Shown here one piece after another: positions 1 to 6,560 of a stretch of DNA of 6,560 bases. The DNA is taken from assembly GCA_025456495.1 (NCBI GenBank), contig JALOKO010000230.1, positions 1-6,560 on the forward strand, given 5' to 3'. The position numbers and the translations under genes are program-made. The notes under the pieces were generated by a model that saw only the letters and a list, made by a program, of their open reading frames with translations, did no database searches and was not told the origin of the DNA. This DNA comes from Bryobacterales bacterium. GTDB lineage: Bacteria > Acidobacteriota > Terriglobia > Bryobacterales > Bryobacteraceae. Positions within the stretch are counted from its first letter, which is position 1; every line of letters starts with the position of its first letter.

Positions 1-2870
1 AAGCTCGGGAAGGGAGACGCGGTATCCGAAGTTCCACCGGCCGCAATAGGCTGAAGCTGGCCAGAAAGGTTAAACTGGATAGCGATCCAGACATACGGGG
101 TAGCCGATGTAACGTTGGGGTAAGTCCGTTTGTTGAGGTATCTATTCGCTTTTTGACCGTCTTGTCCGATTCTGCTCTCAGTGACGTGATACACACGTTG
201 GCCGTCGCTTGTGACGCCGATAAAGCCATTGAAACCGGCATGTGGCTCCCCGGGCGGTGATGCAAATGCTAATCTCAAGCCCGAGCAGGGTTCCAGGGTC
301 TTCCCGTCCCCACGGGCTATCGCGACAAGTGTCTGGTGATTCGTGATTCGATTATTCGTCACTTCAAACTTTGCCCGAAAGCTATTGAACAGGCGGAACT
401 GGTCAGTCTGGTTCTGGAAAGACGAGGAGGTGACGCTACTTGGAGGAGTACTGTTAGCACTTCTCAAGTTGACCCACCAATTGACGTATCTTCGATCATT
501 GTCCGTATCCACTGGTGGAAAAGCAAGCGCGGGGTTACCAGCTGCCCCAGCGTCTACCCAACTAAGTAGAGTATCGATGCATCCAGGCATATCTCCAGTT
601 AAATCAGTCCTTAATACATTCTTGATATTCTGACTCACCGTTGCAAAGTTGATCCCAGCGACGTCTGAGTTCTGCACATATTGCGGATTCACCCAACCCA
701 TCACGGATATCTCGTCAGTAACCACCAGCTTCAACTCGTCAGTCACCTGCTGGCCGCATGGCCCGGTGTACTGGACGCGCAGTGTTTCAGTGCCGTAGTT
801 TATCACTCGAAGCGGGACGCTTTGGCCTGCAGTGCATCCTGGAAACGTCACCATTCCACTATCCGTACTCAATAGGAAGACCCCGCCGGCTGGCGTTGCG
901 CTCGCTGAAAGCGTTGCCTGGAAGTGTGTCGTTCCAGAGATCGCTGTCAACGTTAGGGGTCGGGATGTGATAGTCACGGTAGGTGTCGCACCACAATCTA
1001 CGGTTACAGTCCTGGGTCCGCTCTGCGCCTGTGAGCCGCCGCCTGGGGCGGATTGGTAGCCGTTGCCAGAGAAACCACGGGAAGTTACCCAAATGTTGTA
1101 CTCACCCGGGGGGAAGCCGGGATTGTGTGTCAGGACCACGTTGATTTGGTTCTGACCGGAATACTGAATGTTGCCAACGGTGATGCCCGCAGCTGCCTGT
1201 ATGAGAGGATTTACCCCAAAGTTCAGGCCCCAGATTTCTACAACACTTGTCTGGCCCGCTGGAATCGCGTTCGGCACGATGGCGTTGATGACTGGCGTGG
1301 CGTCGTAGACGCTGATGGTCACCGCATCAGCCTTCCAGCCCTGTTCGCTCTGGGCATTGATGGGGCCAGTTGCGCTGGAATGTAGGGTGCCGTTGCCAGG
1401 CTGGTGGGCGGTGATGGGGCGTAGCCCATAGCCAAATGCCCATTGCGCCGAAATGATATGAGGATGGTGTGAGCTGAGTTGCCAGTTGTTCCAGTAACAG
1501 CCGGAGTTGTAGCAGGTCTCGGTTTGTGCGCCATCGGTTTGGCCCGCCAGCATATGTGAGAAGTAAATGCGGATGTGATGACTGATGAGGACATCCACTC
1601 CGCCATAGTACGGCGAGGCCACTTGGCGGCTTTGGCTGAAGATGTGTTCCTTCACCAGGATTTTGGCCTTGGGACTTTCGGCGCGGATGAAGAAGCCGCC
1701 ATAGGCGCGGTCGCGCAAGGGTTGCAGCTCGGCGGCGCGCTGGGTGAAGTCCTGCTGCATGTTGATGTGGACGCTTGCTTTGGCCGGAAGTTCCACCGTC
1801 CGCAGGATCTTTGAACCCGCGTCGCGGGTGGCCCAGATGTCGATGCGTTCGGGCGTGTCAGAGAAGTTGGTGACCGTCAACAAGGGCTCCCGGTCGCCTT
1901 CAACGTTCCAGTACAACTCGTTGTAGGCATGGCCGAGACCGGCTTCGAGCTTTGAGTACAGCCCGTAGGTGAAGGTGGAGGACTCGCCGAAGTAGCGCCC
2001 CAACAGCGCGCCCGGAGCGCCGGTGAATTCGATTTCGGCGCTGCAGATGGCCTCGGCGGCGTGGGTGAACTGGTCGGCCAGGATCTGGTTGAGAGACAGC
2101 GTGCGAATGGTTTCCGGCTCCAGTGCGAAGGGGGGCAGCGTTTGTGTGGAGAGCTTGCCGCCGAGATCGCAGTGGAGGGTGGGCGTGATGGTTTGGGCTT
2201 CCTGGCCGATGTTGGCGAGGACGAGGTGACCGTCAAAGGTGGGTCCGTTTGGGAGCAGGTCGCGCGGGTAGCCGTAGGCGACCATCTGCGCGCCGTAGAG
2301 GCGGTTGGACGCAGGCCGGACGTCGTGAAAGAGTACGGTGTTGGAGAAGCCGGTGGTTTCATCTTCCAGCCAGGCGTTGGCTACCAGTTCGGTGACGGAC
2401 ACGCTGTAGGTGGCGCGGAACAAGGCGGTGCGGTCGGCGCTGCTGCGGGCGGTGGCGAGGCGGGTGGCAGGAACGCGCAGCTTGCGCATTTCGCGCGGGG
2501 CGAGGGTGAAGGTTTCGACGGGTTGCCAGCCTTGGCCGACAAGAATGTCGAGGTCCACTTGGACGTCTTCCTCCTGCGGGTTGAAGAAGGCGGTTTCGAG
2601 ATAGGTGTTCGGGGTGGGGGCGCGGAAGGCCAAATAGGCGCTGTGCCAGACGCTGACGCTGACGGACTGCCCCACGATGGTGTAGGCGTGATTGCGCTTT
2701 TCGTCGAGGATGGAGACCTCGGCCTGGACGACCGGGATGGGGTAGCTGTAGGTGACGCGGGCTCCGCCGGTGCGGTCGGCGTCGGGGGTGGCTGCGGGGA
2801 GGAGTGTAGCGAGATCGACGTCAAGATTCCCGGCGGGCGGAAGGCGATGCGACACGGAGGCTAGAGGCTC
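1..2870 (-). CDS. Body of large exported beta-sandwich/IPT-domain protein, 3' end outside window
   Basis: I translated this frame base by base: 956 codons with no stop, open at the left edge and with no start of its own, because it continues the signal-peptide frame ending at 2861. Joined, the protein has at least 1050 residues (numbers for the joined form). Units of similar plan lie at about 55-168, 169-281, 282-407 and 408-518. In each, a strand with Asn and a strand rich in alternating hydrophobics lead to Gly and then a LPP/LAP/LPA turn, followed by Ala-rich strands. A His/Cys-rich segment (519-615, CYNSGCYWNNW) follows. An IPT/TIG immunoglobulin-like domain is at 620-693 (IPAGQTSVVEIWGLNFGVNP), then a Gly/Ser linker, an Ig-like region and an unrecognised C-terminal part (VMGWVNP onward). 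No enzyme motif is seen; a surface, adhesion or carbohydrate-contacting role is inference. Codon usage shifts towards A/T-ending codons below about 1500. Confidence 0.8.
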
Positions 2871-3151
2871 CCCCCCCCCGCGCGGGAGCCCGCGGCGGCG
2901 AAGAGTTCCACCGTGATGTCGATGGGCGTGTGCAGCATGACGTTGCGGACGTGGAGCGTGGCGTGGTGATGGTCGCGCTCTGACCAATAGGGTAACCAGA
3001 CGGACTGGGGTTTCGCATCCTCAGCGGCGAAGTTGTGGGGACGGCCCAGGTCGCGGAAGGGCTCCTGGGCGGACGCCACGGAGGCGCTGATGCCCAACAG
3101 AATGGCGATGAGTAGGAGGAACTTGCTGTACCGATACCGTTCTACTCGCAT
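2861..3151 (-). CDS. N-terminal part of large exported protein, ended by frameshift at G10
   Basis: As it stands this frame codes for 96 residues. MRVERYRYSK is followed by a strong hydrophobic core (11-24) and a signal-peptidase site near ASA-Q (28-29), so the product is exported. Residues 55-94 begin a beta-sandwich-like unit (TLHVRN, PIDITVELFAAAG). The reading then passes through the G10 tract (positions 2879-2870), gives Gly-Gly-Gly-Ser-Leu and stops at TAG 2861-2863. The frame one base back continues with sense: EPLASVSHRLPPAGNLDVDLATLL completes the same unit, so this is the front of the gene that continues to the left edge. ATG 3151 is chosen because the signal peptide follows directly; no good ribosome site precedes it. 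If nothing corrects the frame, the cell makes only a short secreted fragment. Confidence 0.75.
   Translation of the reverse strand: MRVERYRYSKFLLLIAILLGISASVASAQEPFRDLGRPHNFAAEDAKPQSVWLPYWSERDHHHATLHVRNVMLHTPIDITVELFAAAGSRAGGGSL
2866..2890 (-). other. G10 tract in an inverted repeat: frameshift site
   Basis: The + strand has ten C at 2870-2879. To the right, in the message, the frame of the signal peptide is open; to the left, the frame of the long body is. Eleven or eight G would join them. GGCTCCC (2866-2872) and GGGAGCC (2884-2890) are perfect complements with an 11-base loop, so the tract forms part of a stem. Such a place is prone to replication slippage and also to base-calling or compression errors. 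The change of frame is read directly from the sequence; its cause is not. Confidence 0.85.
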
Positions 3152-3409
3152 GGCCCATTTTGCTTGAGATCTGGAGTGGGGGCCAAGGAAAATCTGCGTT
3201 CACGGGGGAAACAGCGGATGAACCTGCATGTAGCGGGTGCTGGTGGGGGAGGGCGTTCCACCTCAGATGGGGGTGGTTGTGAACGGGTTGATCTGGAGGG
3301 ATAGGGAAGTTGCGACGGGCAACTACCGATGAGCGCAAGGTCGTTGCGGCGAAAGGATGCAGGGGCGCCCGGTGGAGGTTACTTGGCGATAGGCTGGACG
3401 TTCCGGGGC
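3152..3409. other. 258-bp intergenic region without a recognisable gene
   Basis: It lies between the glucosaminidase stop and the start of the large exported protein, and is the only gap wide enough for an independent promoter for the latter. On the minus strand I find no clear -35/-10 pair and no good Shine-Dalgarno before the ATG at 3151. A small hairpin (AGTTGC 3308-3313, loop GACGG, GCAACT 3319-3324) lies about 85 bases past the preceding stop but lacks a T-run. GATCTGGAG appears twice (3168-3176, 3290-3298), probably by chance. An open frame that crosses the gap (about 3833-3021) has no coding character. Confidence 0.5.
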
Positions 3410-4141
3410 CTAATGAAAGGCTGCGGTTGTGGCGGATTCTGGTTGGCCGACGGTCTCCATCATGCGCAGCACCTTGGCGCGGTATGCACCGCGGCGGTTG
3501 TACATGCGGAGCTTCTGGAGGGTGCTCTTGCCAGCGTAGTGGGGGGCCAAACGAAGACGCTGCGCGACGTAGTGGATGGCTTGCTGGAAGCTGGCGAAGG
3601 GCTTTCTGCCGTTCGCCCATCCGAAGAGATTGTGGTTGCGGGTGGCGCGTCCACAGCCGGTTTCCAGGACGGCCAGCGTTGGCAGCAGGCGGTAGTCCAG
3701 GTGGTTGAGGGCCGAGGCGCGCACGAATTCCGGGGCCAGGTCCTCGATGGGGCATTGATGCCGGTTGAGGAATTGCTGGACAGCCGTCACCTGGGCCGGT
3801 TCCACTTCGTCGCCGTGGGCGAAGTGGCCGCACTGGTCATCGAATTGGCCAACGTCGCTGGACGAGGCGTAGAGGGGATCCGCCAGCGCCGCGGCCTGCT
3901 GGTGTGCTGGTTCCGCTGTCGAGGCATCCGCGCCACGGTTCGGAACGCCAGGGTTGGCCGGACGGATGACAGGGCCAATTCCGGCAGCAGGCTGTGGCGC
4001 GGCTGAAGGCTGTGTGACGGCTGAAGGCTGTGTGACGGCTGAAGGCTCTGGCGCGGGGCCAGCCTGGCCAACGGAGGGGGGCGCGCCACCCAGCAGCAGC
4101 AACGCCAAGCTGGTGACCACGATGGCTTCGCGGGAAGTCAC
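3410..4141 (-). CDS. Exported glucosaminidase-domain (GH73-like) peptidoglycan hydrolase
   Basis: Probably cleaves the glycan backbone of peptidoglycan outside the cytoplasmic membrane. From the GTG at 4141 the product has 243 residues: a signal peptide (core at about 7-18, cleavage near 27), then a Pro/Ala/Gln-rich linker to about 63 with a six-residue repeat (PSAVTQ, PSAVTQ, PSAAPQ at 33-50). A C-terminal lysozyme-fold domain covers about 115-233. Within it LLPTLAVLETGCGR (151-164) supplies the expected catalytic Glu160, and NHNLFGW (169-175) is the hallmark of glucosaminidase/FlgJ-type enzymes. HYAGKSTLQKLRMYN and a Tyr-rich end follow, as in the family. Three Cys (104, 130, 163) could form a disulfide. 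The start is the weak point: AAGG abuts the GTG, and another GTG at 4120 would remove the only Arg of the signal peptide. Stop TAG at 3410-3412. A transglycosylase activity cannot be excluded. Confidence 0.8.
   Translation of the reverse strand: MTSREAIVVTSLALLLLGGAPPSVGQAGPAPEPSAVTQPSAVTQPSAAPQPAAGIGPVIRPANPGVPNRGADASTAEPAHQQAAALADPLYASSSDVGQFDDQCGHFAHGDEVEPAQVTAVQQFLNRHQCPIEDLAPEFVRASALNHLDYRLLPTLAVLETGCGRATRNHNLFGWANGRKPFASFQQAIHYVAQRLRLAPHYAGKSTLQKLRMYNRRGAYRAKVLRMMETVGQPESATTAAFH
4000..4047 (-). repeat. 18-bp in-frame tandem repeat, 2.7 copies
   Basis: The unit GGCTGAAGGCTGTGTGAC (+ strand) occurs at 4001-4018 and, identically, at 4019-4036. The first 11 bases of a third copy follow at 4037-4047. 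The repeat encodes the PSAVTQ units of the linker between signal peptide and catalytic domain of the glucosaminidase-like protein. A period of 18 keeps the frame, so copy number could vary without breaking the gene. Confidence 0.9.
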
Positions 4142-4250
4142 CCTTGTAGGGTAGCACTGCTGACAGTGCCAGGCGCGCCGGCTGTGGCCTACATCGCGGG
4201 TGGCCCCTGATGCTGGGACCCACGGCGGCAACAGGGATCCGTTCGTATCG
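4142..4250 (-). other. Gap between 241-aa gene and glucosaminidase, with a short hairpin
   Basis: This 109-base gap holds one clear dyad: GCACTG (4154-4159), loop CTGA, CAGTGC (4164-4169), a perfect 6-bp stem ending 12 bases before the GTG at 4141. There is no T-run after it, so it is not a standard terminator. It could be an operator-like dyad or a message hairpin near the ribosome site. A GGCGCGCC palindrome (4172-4179) is adjacent. I see no convincing -35/-10 pair. Confidence 0.4.
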
Positions 4251-4976
4251 CTAACGCAGGCGGAGGACTGCGGGTGGCTTGGTCTCGCCGTCGGCGAAGA
4301 CCAGCAGTTCCAGATTGCGGATCTTGCGCAGATCGAGGTCGAAGGGGTAGTAGAGAAAGCCAACGGTGGGTCCGTGGACGGGTCCACCACGGAACGCGTA
4401 GTTGGTGACCAACTCGGCGTCGGCGTCCAGGGAATCCTGCTGGGTTTGCGTGGTTTGCTGCTCAGATGGCTTGGGATGGGGGCGTGGGGGCGGCGTGCGT
4501 GGATCGCCTGGGAAGCGGGCGCGTCGCTGGCTGCCGGTATCCAGCACCACCCCCGCATTGCCTATCCCGGCGCTTGCCTCCAGGCGTGGGCGATGGGCGT
4601 CCTGACTGGAGCGGATGTAATAGCTCACCAGCTCAGGCGTTTGGGGCATGCGTGGATCCTTTTCGCCATTCACACGCAATTGCACCAAGCCCAGATTGAG
4701 GACGATGCCGTCAGAGTGGAGCGGCTCCACCAGAAGTTCCACTACCAGATGATTGCGGACAAAGACGTTCCGCGCGTTGGCGATTGCCGTGCGGCCCAGG
4801 AACATCGCGCCTACCCGAAAGGGACCGGCCGTTGCCTGCTGCGCGAAGCGATCGATGCGGAGCCGTTCGCGATGGGCAGCTTCCCGACGCAACACGGCCT
4901 CAGGGGACTGCGCCATCGCGGGCAGGCAGGCTGCTCCGGCGCCAAACGACCACATCCAAACGCGACGGCTGAGCAC
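4251..4976 (-). CDS. Exported protein of unknown function, 241 aa
   Basis: I do not recognise this family. The GTG at 4976-4974 is chosen because GGAGG lies six bases upstream and the frame then opens with a signal peptide: Arg4-Arg5, a hydrophobic core at 7-21, and likely cleavage after AMA at 20-22. An ATG in the same frame at 5063 would add 29 residues overlapping the fucosidase, and it hides the signal peptide. The mature protein begins with a charged helix-like stretch (24-45). Two beta-rich parts follow (52-103 and 183-236), each ending in a strand-like run (VVELLVEPL; RNLELLVFADGE). They are separated by a Pro/Gln/Thr-rich linker at about 155-182. No catalytic motif is visible. The gene sits 19 bases behind the fucosidase stop, so co-transcription is likely and a secreted or periplasmic accessory role is possible. 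Cys17 has no convincing lipobox. That it is a real gene is well supported; its function is open. Confidence 0.8.
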   Translation of the reverse strand: MLSRRVWMWSFGAGAACLPAMAQSPEAVLRREAAHRERLRIDRFAQQATAGPFRVGAMFLGRTAIANARNVFVRNHLVVELLVEPLHSDGIVLNLGLVQLRVNGEKDPRMPQTPELVSYYIRSSQDAHRPRLEASAGIGNAGVVLDTGSQRRARFPGDPRTPPPRPHPKPSEQQTTQTQQDSLDADAELVTNYAFRGGPVHGPTVGFLYYPFDLDLRKIRNLELLVFADGETKPPAVLRLR

Positions 4977-4982
4977 AAGGGG

Positions 4983-4987
4983 CCTCC
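4983..4987 (-). promoter_or_regulatory. Shine-Dalgarno deciding the GTG start of the 241-aa gene
   Basis: The message reads GGAGG here, with six bases between it and the GTG at 4976-4974. This is near-ideal spacing. It lies in the 19-base gap after the fucosidase stop and argues against the longer ATG start at 5063. Confidence 0.75.
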
Positions 4988-4995
4988 GAAAATCG

Positions 4996-6560
4996 TTAGC
5001 GCGGCGCCGATGGCTGGATGTCGCGCTGGGCACTGGTGAGGGTGATCTTGGGATGCACGACAATCACCCTATATTCGTACTGCGCATCGGGCGTCAGGCC
5101 GGTTACGGCGATCTGGAATCGACCGTCGGATTTCAGTGGCAGGGGCGGGGTGTCCATCCAGGGCTCGGGATTGTCGTAGAGTTCCTCCACGCGCTGCTTC
5201 CGGCGGTACTGGAAGCGGGCTTCCACGGAATCCCCGGCGGTAAGGCGAAGCAACTGGGCCTCCAGCACGGCAAGTCCGCGCGGTTGGTCCCAGGATGAAC
5301 GTAGCGGAAGCACTTGCGGCGGCAGGAAGCCCGGCTGGGCATGGGTGATGCGCAGCACCACCGGGTGCGGCCACTGGCGGTTGTCATACAGACGATGGGC
5401 GCGCATGGCCCGGATGCGCAGGCCGTCCTCGGATTGCTGCCAGGTGGTTTTGGGAGTTACGTCGGCGCGGTACTCCAGCACCTCATCGCTTTGGCCCAAC
5501 ACGGTGACCTGCGTGTGTTCCGTGGCACGCACGGACAGCAGGGTGAACTCCCTCCAGGAGCCCCACTTCCAGGGTTGGGTTTGCGGGATGATGGCATACA
5601 CGGTGTCGCCCTCCGGTGAGGGATTCGCGCTCTTGGCGCGGGTGAACCAGATGTCGTTTTCGTTGGTGACCTGCCAGGGACGGACGTCGTGGATGGCATC
5701 CCGGTTCACCATCATCCAGAGGCCGATCTCGCGCAGGCGGTCCGTTTGCTCCCGGGGCAGTTCGCCCGAGGGCATGGGGCCGACATTCAGTAGCAGATTG
5801 CCGCCCTTGGCGCGGGTTTCCACCAGCATCTGGATGAGCTGTTCGGCGGACTTGTAGTTGTCGTTCACCGGCCGGTACTGCCAGGAATTCCCCATCGTGA
5901 TGCAGCTTTCCCAGGCTCCCTCGGGGGCCGCGCCGGGAATGTTCTGCTCAGGGGTGGCGATGGCTCCACGCGTCACCACGGTGTTGGGTTGCAGGTCCCA
6001 TGCCAGGTCACGCAGTCCCTCTTCGGGGCCATCGATGAAGAAATAATCCACGGGGCCGTAGTTGCTGTACAACTCGCGTACCTGCGCCTTGTCGAGCGCC
6101 ATCAGGCCGGGGTTGTGGATGGGGTAAACCTCATCGCGATTGCGGTCAATGGGCTTGCCATTCTGGTGGAGCCAGTGGAAATCATCCGGCGAAAAGTAGA
6201 AGCCAACGGCGATGCCTTCAGCGCGAAAGGCGTCTGCCACCTCCCGTGTGATGTCGCGGCCAAAAGGCGTATTCATGACGTTCAAGCTGGTGGTGCGGGT
6301 GTCGAACATGCAGAAGCCAGAGTGATGTTTGGTGGTGAAGACGACATAACGCATGCCCGCCAGCCTGGCTAGTCGCGCCCACTGTCGGGGCTGAAACTGC
6401 TGAGGATCAAAGAACTGGGGGAGTTCCTGGAAATAGCGCTGGACGTATTGGCTGGACGCGCCGGCCAGGGAGTGGCTGATGGTGGGTCCGGTGGCTGTAT
6501 CCACGCCCCAGTGAATGAACATGCCGAAGCCCAGATCGCGAAAGCGCTCCACGCGCTCAG
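4996..6560 (-). CDS. GH29 alpha-L-fucosidase, 5' end outside window
   Basis: Hydrolyses terminal alpha-L-fucose from glycans with retention of configuration; probably exported, but the N-terminus is off the right edge. The frame is open to the edge (Glu-Arg precede the GTG at 6552), so that GTG is probably internal. Counting it as residue 1, the family signature FGMFIHWG is at 9-16, the TTKHHSGFCMFDT substrate-pocket block at 73-85 and GFYFSPDDFHW at 117-127. The VDYFFIDGPE strand at 168-177 carries the expected nucleophile Asp174, and WESCITMGNSW is at 214-224. Glu215 is a candidate acid/base, but that residue is poorly conserved in GH29, so this is tentative. GGNLLLNVGPMPSG at 250-263 closes the barrel. 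Residues 300-430 look like the usual C-terminal beta-sandwich, and 430-505 hold an extra fibronectin-III-like stretch (GLTPDAQYEYRV). The stop TAA is at 4996-4998, 19 bases before the next gene. The family call is secure; the natural substrate is unknown. Confidence 0.95.
   Translation of the reverse strand, partial: ERVERFRDLGFGMFIHWGVDTATGPTISHSLAGASSQYVQRYFQELPQFFDPQQFQPRQWARLARLAGMRYVVFTTKHHSGFCMFDTRTTSLNVMNTPFGRDITREVADAFRAEGIAVGFYFSPDDFHWLHQNGKPIDRNRDEVYPIHNPGLMALDKAQVRELYSNYGPVDYFFIDGPEEGLRDLAWDLQPNTVVTRGAIATPEQNIPGAAPEGAWESCITMGNSWQYRPVNDNYKSAEQLIQMLVETRAKGGNLLLNVGPMPSGELPREQTDRLREIGLWMMVNRDAIHDVRPWQVTNENDIWFTRAKSANPSPEGDTVYAIIPQTQPWKWGSWREFTLLSVRATEHTQVTVLGQSDEVLEYRADVTPKTTWQQSEDGLRIRAMRAHRLYDNRQWPHPVVLRITHAQPGFLPPQVLPLRSSWDQPRGLAVLEAQLLRLTAGDSVEARFQYRRKQRVEELYDNPEPWMDTPPLPLKSDGRFQIAVTGLTPDAQYEYRVIVVHPKITLTSAQRDIQPSAPR

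Noticed and set aside
28..1798. GAAGTTCCACCG seen at about 29-40 and again near 1787-1798
   Set aside because: Both lie in coding sequence with different amino-acid context and no further similarity around them; likely chance.
1877..2824. Two Ser/Pro/Thr-rich minus-strand open frames (2824-2381 and 2362-1877)
   Set aside because: They are shifted readings of the real long frame, which translates to a well-formed beta-rich protein through the same bases.
2061..2864. Long + strand open frame (267 codons)
   Set aside because: It is the mirror of the large minus-strand gene: Gly/Val/Ala-rich composition with no domain or conserved motif, as expected opposite a gene with G/C third positions.
3308..3324. 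Hairpin AGTTGC/GCAACT as terminator of the glucosaminidase gene
   Set aside because: It has a stem of only 6 bp and no T-run on the minus strand; kept only as a note in the gap.
3021..3833. Minus-strand open frame of 270 codons
   Set aside because: It is Pro/Arg/Ser-rich, overlaps both the glucosaminidase and the signal-peptide frame, and shows no recognisable feature.
4000..4047. Short direct repeats as a possible CRISPR array
   Set aside because: They have no spacers, an 18-bp period, and lie in frame inside a coding linker.
4200..5039. Long + strand open frame (279 codons)
   Set aside because: It lies opposite the 241-aa exported gene, which has a signal peptide and a ribosome site; the + frame has neither.
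4977..5063. ATG start at 5063 for the 241-aa protein
   Set aside because: It would overlap the fucosidase by 68 bases and bury the signal peptide; the GTG at 4976 has GGAGG six bases upstream.

Overview
The window looks like chromosomal DNA of a free-living, glycan-degrading bacterium with high GC at third codon positions. Acidobacteriota, possibly the Bryobacterales/Solibacter side, is my best guess. It rests on gene style (exported glycoside hydrolases next to long exported beta-sandwich/IPT proteins) and on GC-rich codons. No marker gene is present, so the placement is inference. I see no RNA gene, insertion sequence, CRISPR array or replication origin.

All supported genes lie on the minus strand and read from the right edge to the left. 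(1) 6560-4996 is a GH29 alpha-L-fucosidase whose N-terminus lies outside the window. (2) 4976-4251 is an unrecognised exported protein of 241 residues. It starts at a GTG behind a good Shine-Dalgarno, 19 bases after the fucosidase stop, so the two are probably co-transcribed. (3) 4141-3410 is an exported glucosaminidase-type (GH73-like, lysozyme fold) cell-wall hydrolase of 243 residues. (4) After a 258-base gap comes a very large exported protein that runs off the left edge: signal peptide, four beta-sandwich-like units of about 111-126 residues, a His/Cys-rich segment, an IPT/TIG domain and Ig-like C-terminal regions.

Gene 4 is the notable object. Its signal-peptide start (3151-2861) and its long body (2870-1, 956 codons without a stop) are in different frames. 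The two join exactly at a run of ten C on the + strand (2870-2879; G10 in the message). One more base, or two fewer, would give a single protein of at least 1050 residues. This may be a homopolymer sequencing error, a fixed mutation, a phase-variable tract or a slippage site; the sequence alone cannot decide. The G tract is part of an inverted repeat. The 3' third of the gene also differs in composition from the rest (about 49% GC at 301-720 against about 65% at 2341-2760, counted by hand), which suggests a mosaic gene.

Taken together, the genes describe a secreted or envelope-associated set: a fucosidase to trim fucosylated glycans, a peptidoglycan hydrolase, an exported protein of unknown role and a large adhesin- or scaffold-like surface protein. 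A shared job is plausible but not shown by the sequence.
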